Shown here: one piece after another, positions 52,029 to 60,922 of the stretch
How the letters are laid out: each line of letters begins with the position of its first letter
How positions within the stretch are numbered: position 1 is the first letter of the stretch
Assembly (NCBI GenBank): GCA_036702975.1
Contig: DATNPX010000016.1
Location: 310,001-374,000, forward strand
Reading direction: 5' to 3'
From: DATNPX01 sp036702975
GTDB taxonomy: Bacteria > Cyanobacteriota > Vampirovibrionia > Obscuribacterales > Obscuribacteraceae
DNA length: 64,000 nt
The notes under the pieces: generated by a model
What the model saw: only the letters and a program-made list of their open reading frames with translations
Told to the model about the DNA's origin: nothing
The model's database searches: none
Program-made: the position numbers and the translations under genes

Positions 52029-53510
52029 ATGAGCCAACCGCAACCTTCATGGGTACATTACAAAGTAGCAGCGAACGAGAATGTTGCAATGTCATCAAAG
52101 CAAGAGCCCGAAATTGACTGGTCTTCACTGAGTGCACATTTGGCAGAGCAGTGTAGCGTGTGGAAAAGCAACTTTCGTTCCACTTCACCTATTGATCGTG
52201 CCGCAGGGACCATCAAAGATTTTTATCGATTTGTCGGAAAAGACGAACCTTTGATTGTTTACTGTGAAAGTCCGTTTCAGATTGCGGCTATAAAAGCGAC
52301 GCTGGCGCTGGGACTAACAGAGGATAGTCTTGCCGGGTACGAATTCGGAAAAACGACGCGCATGGAACACGACTTGGGTTCGTTGTGGCAGGCAATGTGG
52401 ATACAAATCAATAGTCAGATTCCGGAAAAGCATCGCAGATGTTTGATTAGACCAGACCAAGACTATGATGCGTATGTTGGCAAAATGTCGAATGGCTTAT
52501 TTGGATCCCTAGCAGCAGGGGCCGATATTAGACTGCCAAGGCCATGTCTACAGCAACAATTTGTAGATTCTGAACTTTCCGCATTTGCACTGCTGCAAGA
52601 ACGATGCAGCTTTAATAGCGAAGTGGAATTTATTTGCGGTATTCGCCCAGGCAGATATGAACAGTTTAAAAATCTGGAGCACGACTATCGCACCGCAATG
52701 GGTGCACAGCTAGAGCGGCCTCTGTATAGGCAGTTGTTGGTGGATTCTTTGACCATAGAAGAATTCACGCCGCCCAAAAAAGTTATTAACAAAATGGTTC
52801 TGGATGCACAGGTAACTTCGCAGGACCAACATGCGTTCGACTTCCTGTGGGCTACTACATACACCCTGGGCAATGCGTACTGGATGGCGGTTGAGATTGG
52901 ACTGCTTCCGCTCTACGCAAGTTTGTGTGACTATGTTCCTGACTTCAATATTCAGCCCAAGAACTTCATACGACTCGAACTCTTTTTGCAGCTTGCACGC
53001 CAAAGCCAATTTTATCTATTTTTAGATCCAATAGCATTCGTGTCAGAGCGCCCGGTAGTCTATCAAGAGGACTCCGAAGGGCGTCTTCATTCCGCAACTG
53101 GTCCCGCTCTCGCCTATAGTGATGGATACAAACTCTATTCTTGGCATGGCAACAGACTACCAAAAAAAGTAATTGAGCATCCAGAGGAGTTGTCCATTGA
53201 GGAAATCTTGTCGCAAGGGAATGTGGAAATTCGTCGGATTATGATTGAGCGCTTCGGAGTCGAGAGATTTTTAGAAGCCTCCAAAACAGAGAAGGTCAAT
53301 GAGGATGAATATGGAGTCTTGTATCGCATGGAGTTCGCTGATGATGAGCCATTGGTGATGGTAAAAGTCTTGAATAGCACACCCGAATCAGACGGCTCCC
53401 ACAAGAGTTATTTCTTGCGCGTACCACCGACCGTAATCACTGCGCACGAAGCCGTTGCCTGGACGTTTCGGCTTGACGGTGATGAATACAGCCCTGCAAT
53501 GCAAACCTAG
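52029..53510 (+). CDS. DUF6745 protein
   Basis: 493 residues, soluble. The C-terminal half shows blocks I associate with DUF6745: FVSERPVVYQEDSEGRLHS, then YSDGYKLYSWHGNRLPK, IMIERFGVERFLEA, LVMVKVLNSTPE and a TAHEAVAWTF end. The function is unknown; such proteins are found in many bacteria, often alone. ATG 52029 and ATG 52089 are both possible. It is divergent from the receiver-kinase gene with 118 bases between. Confidence 0.7.
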   Translation: MSQPQPSWVHYKVAANENVAMSSKQEPEIDWSSLSAHLAEQCSVWKSNFRSTSPIDRAAGTIKDFYRFVGKDEPLIVYCESPFQIAAIKATLALGLTEDSLAGYEFGKTTRMEHDLGSLWQAMWIQINSQIPEKHRRCLIRPDQDYDAYVGKMSNGLFGSLAAGADIRLPRPCLQQQFVDSELSAFALLQERCSFNSEVEFICGIRPGRYEQFKNLEHDYRTAMGAQLERPLYRQLLVDSLTIEEFTPPKKVINKMVLDAQVTSQDQHAFDFLWATTYTLGNAYWMAVEIGLLPLYASLCDYVPDFNIQPKNFIRLELFLQLARQSQFYLFLDPIAFVSERPVVYQEDSEGRLHSATGPALAYSDGYKLYSWHGNRLPKKVIEHPEELSIEEILSQGNVEIRRIMIERFGVERFLEASKTEKVNEDEYGVLYRMEFADDEPLVMVKVLNSTPESDGSHKSYFLRVPPTVITAHEAVAWTFRLDGDEYSPAMQT

Positions 53511-53632
53511 GCGGAAGGGGACGATTGGTGATGCCGAAGCGCAGTGGAAGAATCAGAGAAGTCGATGCTTCAGTGATTTATGGCTGGAAATTTTGGTTAA
53601 TTTAGACATTTTAGGCAATTGGGGTATAAAGA

Positions 53633-53956
53633 ATAAAGAAAGCGATTACGGGTTCGATTGTCTTGTCCTACCTTTTAGTCAAGCCTGCAGTTTGTCTGAG
53701 TAAATCGGGTGCGATAGTGCCTATTGGGACAAGAATTTCGGTCGTGTTACAAGAACCTGTAGATTGTGATAGTCTTGAAAACATCCAACACATCACCGCT
53801 CTCACGAAAGCAGACGTTGTAGTTGCTGGCCGCGTTATTATTCCAGCTCATACCGTTTTTCTAGGGACCATCAGCCGTTCGTCTGAAACCGAAAAAAGTA
53901 AATGTTTCAGCATGCAATTTGATGCCCTAAGGCATTTATTACGGCTACGTAGTTGA
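53633..53956 (+). CDS. small exported protein with ATA in the start position
   Basis: The reading frame from 53633 encodes a textbook signal peptide (KKAITGSIVLSYLLVKPAVC) followed by GAIVPIGTRISVVLQEPVD and ADVVVAGRVIIPAHTVFLG, a beta domain like the 'VPxGTxxxVxL...IPAGTxxxG' part of VirB10/TrbI-type proteins. The codon before KK is ATA, not ATG, eight bases after GGGG. TTG 53663 inside the signal sequence would be the first standard start. Either an ATA start, a start lost by mutation, or a decaying gene. It stands before the rhomboid gene (convergent, four bases). Confidence 0.45.
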   Translation: MKKAITGSIVLSYLLVKPAVCLSKSGAIVPIGTRISVVLQEPVDCDSLENIQHITALTKADVVVAGRVIIPAHTVFLGTISRSSETEKSKCFSMQFDALRHLLRLRS

Positions 53957-53960
53957 TGAA

Positions 53961-55280
53961 CTACTTATCAATCGCCTTTTTCAAACGCTCTTCGAGGTAA
54001 CCGGGAGCAAAGTTATTCTCCCGTGCGGCAGACAGATCCGCTTCCGATTGGCTTAGCTCTTTGAGCTTCCGGTACGCAAGTCCGCGGTGATATAGAGCGG
54101 CAACAAACTCTTGGTTCACAGATAAGGCTTTATTGAAGTTTGTGAGCGATTCTCGGTATTTGCCCTGCATCAACAAAGCACAACCGATCACGTCATACAC
54201 TTCAGAGTGCTCCGCTTTCGGATCACTTAGGGCAACATGTGCGTCATTAATAGCTTCCTTCGGCTTGTCATCGCAAAGTTCAATGCGCGATCTAGCAAGC
54301 AGCGATTCGTAGTCTTTTGGATCAATCGCAAGCGCTTTATTTGCATACTCGGAAGCGGAATCCAAATGGTCAAACTTCAGCTCGAGGAGAGCACGAGTGC
54401 AATAGGCTCTGGCATCATGAGGAGCCAAGGCGATTTCGCCATCTGACAGTTTTGCACCACTTTCGTAGTCAGTTGCGTGCAAGCAAGCAGGACCGATCAG
54501 CTCGGCTGGAGATCCCAGACGAGAAGGCATCCAAAACAGCTCCTTGTCTTTTTTCAGCCAGGAGTTGACTTGCACAATCTGACCATGGGTTAGTAATGCT
54601 GACGCAGCCTTGGCTTTATCGAGGGTGAGTTGGTAAAAAAACCATACACCGACGCACAGAACAACAACACCCAACACGTTGAGGAGATTCGGCAGCTTCT
54701 TGTCCGACTTAAGTGGCCACAAACACAAACCCGCGATTAAACCGGCGACTAGTCCTCCGGCATGCGCACAGTTATCGATACGCGGTACAAACGCTCCAAT
54801 AGCGAAGTACAACGCGATCCAAATGCAATAGCTAATGAGCGCACTCGCGAATTGACTCTTCGGAAGCACCTTCCAAAGACCGAGGAGGGTGACCAGCTCG
54901 GCTCCGAGCAATCCAAACAGTGCACCGGAAGCACCAGCCGATATCTGGTTTGGATGAATATAAATACTCGTCAGGCTGGACACAACCAACGCAATCGAAT
55001 AAACAAAAATGAGCTTGATAACGCCAGCGGTATTCTCCAACGCGCTCCCAATGGAGTTAAGGGCACACATGTTGAAGGCAATGTGTATCAAGCCGATATG
55101 AACAAATCCACTGGAAACGATACGCCACCACTGGCCTGCACTGAATAGTGGACCGTAAGAAGCGCCGGCCGCAATCATCATGTCGGCGGATGGATTCCAC
55201 AGATATGCCTGATTTTCCTTGTACATGCAAAGGAAGATCAAAACATTGACCGCCAGAATTAGTGTAGTAACAAGTGACAT
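53961..55280 (-). CDS. rhomboid intramembrane protease with C-terminal TPR repeats
   Basis: 439 residues. Six or seven membrane segments up to about residue 220. The serine GASGALFG places catalytic S118, and H173 in NCAHAGGL completes the dyad; N70 in HIAFNMCALNS is the oxyanion residue. The C-terminal 200 residues form TPR-like repeats, for example YCTRALLELKFDHLDSASEY. It would cleave membrane proteins and bind partners via the TPR. Such fusions are uncommon outside some phyla. Substrates are unknown. Confidence 0.88.
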   Translation of the reverse strand: MSLVTTLILAVNVLIFLCMYKENQAYLWNPSADMMIAAGASYGPLFSAGQWWRIVSSGFVHIGLIHIAFNMCALNSIGSALENTAGVIKLIFVYSIALVVSSLTSIYIHPNQISAGASGALFGLLGAELVTLLGLWKVLPKSQFASALISYCIWIALYFAIGAFVPRIDNCAHAGGLVAGLIAGLCLWPLKSDKKLPNLLNVLGVVVLCVGVWFFYQLTLDKAKAASALLTHGQIVQVNSWLKKDKELFWMPSRLGSPAELIGPACLHATDYESGAKLSDGEIALAPHDARAYCTRALLELKFDHLDSASEYANKALAIDPKDYESLLARSRIELCDDKPKEAINDAHVALSDPKAEHSEVYDVIGCALLMQGKYRESLTNFNKALSVNQEFVAALYHRGLAYRKLKELSQSEADLSAARENNFAPGYLEERLKKAIDK

Positions 55281-55421
55281 TCCGCTAGTTCAAACTCTTA
55301 CTCGACGATGTTTGAAAGTTTACAGGCAGGACGAGCAAAAATAAACCAATTTGAGCATTTAACGCCTGCGAAATGTTTCAACGTCTAAGATCGTTTCTGT
55401 AGTCTAGCTGTGGGGTTGTTC

Positions 55422-57326
55422 ATGGACAAATCTCCCTTCTCGTTCAAGAAAACTCTTGAGTCCTCAAAGCAAAAAATAGTGGCTGCATGCGAAGTTTGCG
55501 GTGAGGTCCGCTCTTCCGATCAAGAAAAATGTTCTAAGTGCATGCTACTTGCTGCAACCGACGAACAGGGAATTGCTCAAACGCCGATGCTACTCGCGCC
55601 TTTGAACCCCGAACAATCGAAAGTTCCGCCACCGAGTAGAGATTTAGCGCAACCAATTCAACTCCAGCCGCCTACGCCCCCATCGTGGCAAAGTTCTCAA
55701 CAGAATGTCGAAAAGAAAGACAGCAAAGATGCACAATCGAGCAACGCAGTCCCTTTGGCTTGGGATGAATCTGCTTCGTTCGGCCGACGGCTCTGTGCTG
55801 GTGTTATTGACACTTTTCTGTTCATTTTGATTACCTTTTTATACGCACTTCCAGCCACTTTGATATTAGTGTCCTACATCATCGACCCAAAGCTGGTGGA
55901 AATTAAGTACCTCGATTTCGCAACCGCAATTATGTGGTCCAATTTGATATGGATTTATTTTCCATTGCTTAATCCAGCCATTTATCATGCCGTTTTCGAG
56001 AGCACAAATCTAAGAGCCACGCCAGGGAAGTGGCTTCTAAAGTTGATAGTAACGGCTGAAAATGGTCAACGCATACCATTTGAGCGAACACTACTTAGAG
56101 TGCTTTTGCAAGAAACGCTTTTCATCGTGATTTCAGTTCCTGTAAGCATAGTCGCCGCTGCTTGTACTTCACTATTCGTTGGAAGCGCCGATAAAACGCT
56201 TGCGACATTATTTCTCAATATAGTCTTGCTGTTTATCGAATTTGTGCTCTTCGCTTCGTTAGTTTGGTACCCAATACCTCGACACAAGCAGGCTCTTCTC
56301 GATCTCCTCGTGGGTAGATACGTTTTTAAGAAATCGTCATCTCCCGATTCTACCGGTGCGGTTGTTCAACAGACAACTGCGGAGCCTAACGCAAGTATAC
56401 GATTGCCTGAAGCACTGTCTGCAATGTGGCGCTTTTGTCGCCCTCTATTAGGCTTTAGCTATTGGTGCGCGATTGTCTTGTTATCGGTTGTAGCATTCTT
56501 GCTACCGCTTTGCGTTGGTCTCGGGGGCTATGTAGCAGTTGGTTGTTTGAGCGTTTATGTAGTCTCGATTGTAGCCTGGCACCTAGCACCAAAGACTAAG
56601 CGATCGAAATTCGCATGGTATTTCAGACACGCAGTTTATAGTCTTATCGCCGTGGTGTCTCTCTCCGGCTTCGCCGTGTCACTTTTTCACTGTGAAAAGC
56701 TCATTGTGAAATATGCCGAGGCCGACCGGGTACTTGAACAGGCATATCAACTCGATGCAGTCGGAAAGAAGAGAGAAGCAGACGAAATCGTTTTGAAAGC
56801 TAGAAAAGAATTTCCCGAGCGTTACGGCTTGTTCTCAATGATGTCACAGTGGGATCAGACCCTGTTACTTTTGTTCAAAGACCCATCCGCTAACTTGAGC
56901 TATAAAGCAGCTGCGTTGGATCCTGATCCATTGCACGGGTTACTTCGGCGAGCTCAAACCTACGAGCGAAGATACTTGCGTGAGTCTTTCTTCTCTTCCC
57001 GATCGAGTCAGCTGCGCCACGCGCCAATTCAAGATCCCAAACTAAATCCACAATTGACTGCAGACCTTCAGAAAGCTGCACGGCTAGCAAAAGAGGTCGT
57101 AAGACTTTCGACGACTTCTGAAACCGTAGCCGATGCCTGCAAAATCATTGCGATGAACTCAGCGTCGGATGGTGTCAAAGAATTAACTGCGGCTATCGCC
57201 AAATATCCCAAGACATCGCAACTGTATGTCCTGCGCGCAGAGTGCTTTACCACGTTAAATCAGCCGGAATCAGCAGCGAAAGACAAAGCAATGGCGAACA
57301 AGCTCACGGCCGCGTCACCTCATTGA
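55422..57326 (+). CDS. zinc-ribbon, RDD membrane and TPR-like domain protein
   Basis: About 634 residues from ATG 55422 (a GTG at 55410 is alternative). A CxxC...CxxC zinc ribbon (CEVCGE, CSKCML, about 23-43) is followed by a Pro/Gln-rich linker. The RDD domain (SFGRRLCAGVIDTFLFILI, about 115-300) has the Arg-Asp-type signature, then two to four further membrane segments. The C-terminal part is a helical TPR-like region (from about 440). RDD proteins are sometimes ion or solute transporters. The combination is unusual. It is divergent from the rhomboid gene. Confidence 0.75.
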   Translation: MDKSPFSFKKTLESSKQKIVAACEVCGEVRSSDQEKCSKCMLLAATDEQGIAQTPMLLAPLNPEQSKVPPPSRDLAQPIQLQPPTPPSWQSSQQNVEKKDSKDAQSSNAVPLAWDESASFGRRLCAGVIDTFLFILITFLYALPATLILVSYIIDPKLVEIKYLDFATAIMWSNLIWIYFPLLNPAIYHAVFESTNLRATPGKWLLKLIVTAENGQRIPFERTLLRVLLQETLFIVISVPVSIVAAACTSLFVGSADKTLATLFLNIVLLFIEFVLFASLVWYPIPRHKQALLDLLVGRYVFKKSSSPDSTGAVVQQTTAEPNASIRLPEALSAMWRFCRPLLGFSYWCAIVLLSVVAFLLPLCVGLGGYVAVGCLSVYVVSIVAWHLAPKTKRSKFAWYFRHAVYSLIAVVSLSGFAVSLFHCEKLIVKYAEADRVLEQAYQLDAVGKKREADEIVLKARKEFPERYGLFSMMSQWDQTLLLLFKDPSANLSYKAAALDPDPLHGLLRRAQTYERRYLRESFFSSRSSQLRHAPIQDPKLNPQLTADLQKAARLAKEVVRLSTTSETVADACKIIAMNSASDGVKELTAAIAKYPKTSQLYVLRAECFTTLNQPESAAKDKAMANKLTAASPH

Positions 57327-57356
57327 ACAGCGATGACTAGCGACATCATTAAACAT

Positions 57357-57872
57357 TCAAGGTCTCTCGATGGGCGTCACGATAACCTGCTCTGCATCGA
57401 GGCAAATATAGCAGCCCTGTTCGTGTTTATAGATCTGGTGCAGGTCGCATTTGGTCCAAGGTCTGGGCGGAGAAAGCAGCGGCTCAAAAGAGCTGGACCA
57501 GCGATCGAGAAGTTCGAATCGCTCAACCAATTCTCGGAATTTCGCAAGGTGATCTAAAACCAATGGTGGATCGTATGGAAGCACGCTCCAACGGTGCTTT
57601 TCTGACGCAAGATCAATCATATCGAGTAGAAACTTTCTCTGCTCGTGAAAGTCTTCTTTCGTCCAGGCTATTTCATCGAGATCGAAGTCGACTGTGCCAA
57701 TTCCTGTCACCGACTGGTCATGGCCAGCCAGCCACATCACCAGGTTTTCCTTCCATACATTATCCGCCAAATCCGAGCCCGCTAATAAAAGTGTCGAGAT
57801 AAGAACTGAAGTTGCACCATTACTTAGCTTGACGTAGCGATTCGTGCTCTGGTCTCCGATGAAGTTACCCAT
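57357..57872 (-). CDS. conserved orphan protein, unknown function
   Basis: 171 residues, soluble and acidic. FIGDQSTNRYVKLSNGATSV at the start, GIGTVDFDLDEIAW in the middle and YICLDAEQVI at the end show conserved-looking blocks; I remember similar proteins annotated only as hypothetical. It follows the lipoprotein-like gene by 27 bases on the same strand and could be co-transcribed with it. No catalytic motif. Confidence 0.55.
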   Translation of the reverse strand: MGNFIGDQSTNRYVKLSNGATSVLISTLLLAGSDLADNVWKENLVMWLAGHDQSVTGIGTVDFDLDEIAWTKEDFHEQRKFLLDMIDLASEKHRWSVLPYDPPLVLDHLAKFRELVERFELLDRWSSSFEPLLSPPRPWTKCDLHQIYKHEQGCYICLDAEQVIVTPIERP

Positions 57873-57899
57873 GAAATAACCCTTGCTCTACCCGAAATG

Positions 57900-58274
57900 T
57901 CATAGTCCAGTAAAAGGTAATTGCCCGACTTCAACACAGTGATCATCCTTCATCACAAAGAAGTGGGTGCCATAAAGCCAGGAAGATTCTCTTGGATCCG
58001 TAACGGAAGGATGATATGGGATCAGTTGCCGGTGCATACAAGTCGTGCAGACGAACGGTCCTTCGCCCCACTTTCCGAGGAGCGTCACTCGAGGCATTCC
58101 CCATACCGCTAAAACCATTTCCTTCTTTTCGCCGACTACTGGTTCAGCCTTGAGTTGTATCGATTCGTACCTGTCTATCTCGTAGTTGAAGCATCGGTCG
58201 ACCTCGTGGCTATAAGAGGCACAACCATAGGCAGCATACAATCCAATTAGACATAGTTTCAATTCAACACGCAT
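57900..58274 (-). CDS. probable small lipoprotein, unknown function
   Basis: 124 residues. A signal with Cys at position 18 (AAYGCASYS) resembles a lipobox; export to the envelope is likely. The domain that follows includes VLAVWGMPRVTLLGKWGEG and a CTTCMHRQLIP Cys pair. No family is recognised. It lies 233 bases from the divergent receiver-HPt gene. Confidence 0.5.
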   Translation of the reverse strand: MRVELKLCLIGLYAAYGCASYSHEVDRCFNYEIDRYESIQLKAEPVVGEKKEMVLAVWGMPRVTLLGKWGEGPFVCTTCMHRQLIPYHPSVTDPRESSWLYGTHFFVMKDDHCVEVGQLPFTGL

Positions 58275-58444
58275 TTCCCAAGAGTAAGCTAAGCCGAATT
58301 AGATTGGGACACGGTTTTTACTACTGAACTTGCGCTACCTGTTTGTGCCCACATCGACACAAAAATTGAACATCCTTGCACTGCTCAGAATTTGTTTCAC
58401 TGGCATCGTCTGTCATGTTGATTTAGGAACAAATTGCTAACTTT

Positions 58445-58503
58445 CCCGCCTAGCGTATTCATCGATAGAGGCGGGAACTCTCCGATTTCCGTCAAGGAGA
58501 GTT
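58445..58503 (+). promoter_or_regulatory. two adjacent leader hairpins, the second masking the Shine-Dalgarno
   Basis: CCCGCCT (58445-58451) pairs with AGGCGGG (58469-58475). Immediately after, AACTCTCC (58476-58483) pairs with GGAGAGTT (58496-58503), a perfect 8-pair stem with a 12-base loop. That second arm contains the Shine-Dalgarno AAGGAGAG of the gene starting at 58508. Opening of the hairpin would be needed for translation. Confidence 0.6.
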
Positions 58504-58507
58504 ACTT

Positions 58508-59305
58508 ATGCCCACCCGGAAAAATTTATCTGTTCTGGTGGCTGAAGACCACCCGGTCAACCGGAAAGTGTTGGGTTTGTTGCTTGATAGTCTAGATGTG
58601 CCGTTCGACTGCGCGAACAATGGAGCCGAAGCCGTGGAGGCAGCGGTTAACCATACTTACAGACTAATTCTTATGGATTGCATGATGCCAGGTGTAGATG
58701 GCTTCCAGGCAGCATATGAAATTCGCAAATACGAATTCGACGAGAACAAGTACACGCCAATCGTCGCCTGTACAGCCATGGATAAAAACCGCTGTTTAGA
58801 GCAATGCATTCGTTCAGGAATGAATGACCATATCGTTAAGCCTATAACCAGAGAAATCTTGCGCCGAAAGCTAGCCTTTTGGTCTGTGGCTTTCAAACCA
58901 ATTCACCAGATCTCAGAAACAGTGAGAGAAGAAATAACTCGGTTGGAAAACACAAGTGCTGACTCAAAAGACGAACCGATTAATCGTATCTACCTCGATC
59001 TGCTATATGGGGTTCAACAACTCGAGGAAGTATTGCAGTTGTTCTTGACCGTTACAGAGACTTTGCTAACCGGGTTAAATTCAGCCATCGCCAAACATGA
59101 CATGGTTGTAGTGAGGATCTTGGCACATGAGATAAAAGGCTCAAGCTATGCGGTCAACGCAAGGGAAATGGCGAGAATCTGTCGTGAGCTCGAACAAGCT
59201 GGCGAAGAAGAAAATTGGCCGGAAGCAGAACAGCTTAATCAAACGCTGGAACAAGCATTCAACCGTGTTCGAAGTTTTCTTCAGGGCAAAGAGCTAATCG
59301 CTTGA
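58508..59305 (+). CDS. receiver-HPt signalling protein
   Basis: 265 residues. The CheY-like receiver (about 6-125) has the acidic E-D pair in VLVAEDHPVN, phospho-acceptor in LILMDCMMPG, Thr in CTAM and Lys in HIVKPI. A C-terminal HPt domain (about 165-260) has the phospho-histidine in LAHEIKGSSYAV. It probably shuttles phosphate between a hybrid kinase and another regulator. No output domain is seen. Its start depends on an SD held in a hairpin. Confidence 0.85.
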   Translation: MPTRKNLSVLVAEDHPVNRKVLGLLLDSLDVPFDCANNGAEAVEAAVNHTYRLILMDCMMPGVDGFQAAYEIRKYEFDENKYTPIVACTAMDKNRCLEQCIRSGMNDHIVKPITREILRRKLAFWSVAFKPIHQISETVREEITRLENTSADSKDEPINRIYLDLLYGVQQLEEVLQLFLTVTETLLTGLNSAIAKHDMVVVRILAHEIKGSSYAVNAREMARICRELEQAGEEENWPEAEQLNQTLEQAFNRVRSFLQGKELIA

Positions 59306-59518
59306 CTGGCTGCAATCAAGACAATTGTGATCGCTTGTAACTTCTAATCGATCGATACTTTTGTCAGTGGCCGAGCGCATTTGCCATGCCAGTACACCAT
59401 TGCCAAAAGTAGAAAAGACTTTAGCAGCCGCGATCAGCCAAATCGAAAGGCCAGCGAAAGACAGCCGCTGAAGAATAGACTCAAACACGCGCTGTGATGC
59501 GCAATTGATGGAAGCTCC

Positions 59519-60880
59519 ATGCACAAGTTCTGTTGTGGTCTCACCACCCTTAGCTTCAGCCTATTGTGTCTGACCGGCTGTGCTCACGAATTACCCGCTA
59601 ATGGCAGCGTTGTCGAGCAGGCAAAACATGTTTCAGTTGCGGTCCCTGAAACTGTTGCCCGGTCGCTTGATTTGCAGACGGCCGTTGCCGAGCAGCGATC
59701 TCTGGTCATTCAAAAAGTCCTGACTGCGCGAATCGAGCCAGACATCGGCAAGGAGATAGACGTGAGTTCACGCGTGAACGGAAGAGTTGATGAACTATTT
59801 GTAGAACCTGGTGCTTGTGTGCATAAAGGTCAAGTAGTTGCCGTACTGACAAGCAAAGATGTAAGCGCTCTGGAAGCAAAGCTGATGGAGGCGCGAGCGA
59901 AATTGATGACGGCAAGAGCATACGAGGAGCGAGAGCGTCAGGCATACAAAGAGCAAGTGCATACGCCGAAGACTCTCCTGGACGCCAATAGCGCAGTCCG
60001 GACGGCTGAAAGCCGTCTTCACCTCATGCAGTCCCAATACAATCGGCAGAAGGCTCTTGTCGAGGAAGGCATCGGGGCCCGCAAAGAACTGCTTACCGCG
60101 AAAGCTGCCCTCGACGAGGCGCAGATAGCGCTTGAACTCGCCCGTACAACACTAAAAAGAGAGGAAGCACTTTACGAAAATAAATCCATCTTGAAGGCCC
60201 CCTATCAAGCGGCTCAGTCAGAAGCGATTCGCGCAGAGCAGGAGGTGGAGGCATTAATGGTGCAACTGCGCTTTCTCGGAGTCGACAGCAACAGCAACAA
60301 CGACAAAGGAGAGCTGACGGGGCAAGTGCGGATCACGGCACCGGGAGACGGCCAGGTCACGCTGTTCGATATCGGTCCTGGTGAAATGGTGGCAGCAGAA
60401 AAGCCGCTTTTCCGTATTACAGATCTCAGCACCGCGCTAATAGAAGCCGACGTGCCGGAGGCGATAGTGCACACGGTAAAGCTGCGCGATCAATTGACAG
60501 TCAAAGTCCCCGGATTGAAGGAACCGATCGCTGCCTCGGTAAACTTCATAGGCGACCATGTGGATCCTCAAACGCGAACGGTTAAAGTGCGTGCACGCTT
60601 TCGCAACTCTATGGGGAGCATAAAAATCGGCATGTTCGCCGAAGTAATTTTGGCAGCCGACCACATTTTTGTGCTCGCCGTGCCGCGAGCAGCCATCCAG
60701 GAAATCGATGGGCTCAAATGCGTCTTCGTGCATGATTCGCTCGGATTTCATAAACGAACTGTTCAAGTCGGAACCGAAACGGAAGATTACGCTGAGATAA
60801 AACTCGGTCTCAAACCGCAAGAAGAAGTGTGCACGCAAGGCAGTTTGATGCTCAAAGCGGAACTGACCTACAGGCACTAA
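59519..60880 (+). CDS. RND efflux periplasmic adaptor (CusB/CzcB-like)
   Basis: 453 residues. Signal with a lipobox-like Cys (LCLTGCAHE) suggests a lipoprotein. Lipoyl half VSSRVNGRVDELFVEPGACV, a coiled-coil hairpin (about 110-235), then VRITAPGDGQVTLFDIGPGE for the second lipoyl half, a beta-barrel and a membrane-proximal domain. It bridges the RND pump to an outer-membrane channel. The metal is not certain; no Met-rich or His-rich metal tail is seen. It is followed by the RND pump gene 42 bases later. Confidence 0.88.
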   Translation: MHKFCCGLTTLSFSLLCLTGCAHELPANGSVVEQAKHVSVAVPETVARSLDLQTAVAEQRSLVIQKVLTARIEPDIGKEIDVSSRVNGRVDELFVEPGACVHKGQVVAVLTSKDVSALEAKLMEARAKLMTARAYEERERQAYKEQVHTPKTLLDANSAVRTAESRLHLMQSQYNRQKALVEEGIGARKELLTAKAALDEAQIALELARTTLKREEALYENKSILKAPYQAAQSEAIRAEQEVEALMVQLRFLGVDSNSNNDKGELTGQVRITAPGDGQVTLFDIGPGEMVAAEKPLFRITDLSTALIEADVPEAIVHTVKLRDQLTVKVPGLKEPIAASVNFIGDHVDPQTRTVKVRARFRNSMGSIKIGMFAEVILAADHIFVLAVPRAAIQEIDGLKCVFVHDSLGFHKRTVQVGTETEDYAEIKLGLKPQEEVCTQGSLMLKAELTYRH

Positions 60881-60922
60881 CGCATTGCATGGAGATATCG
60901 TCACTGAGAACGATAGCTGACT

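Noticed and set aside
53640..53660. GGTTCGATTG stretch resembling a tRNA T-loop
   Set aside because: No acceptor, D or anticodon stems can be built around it.
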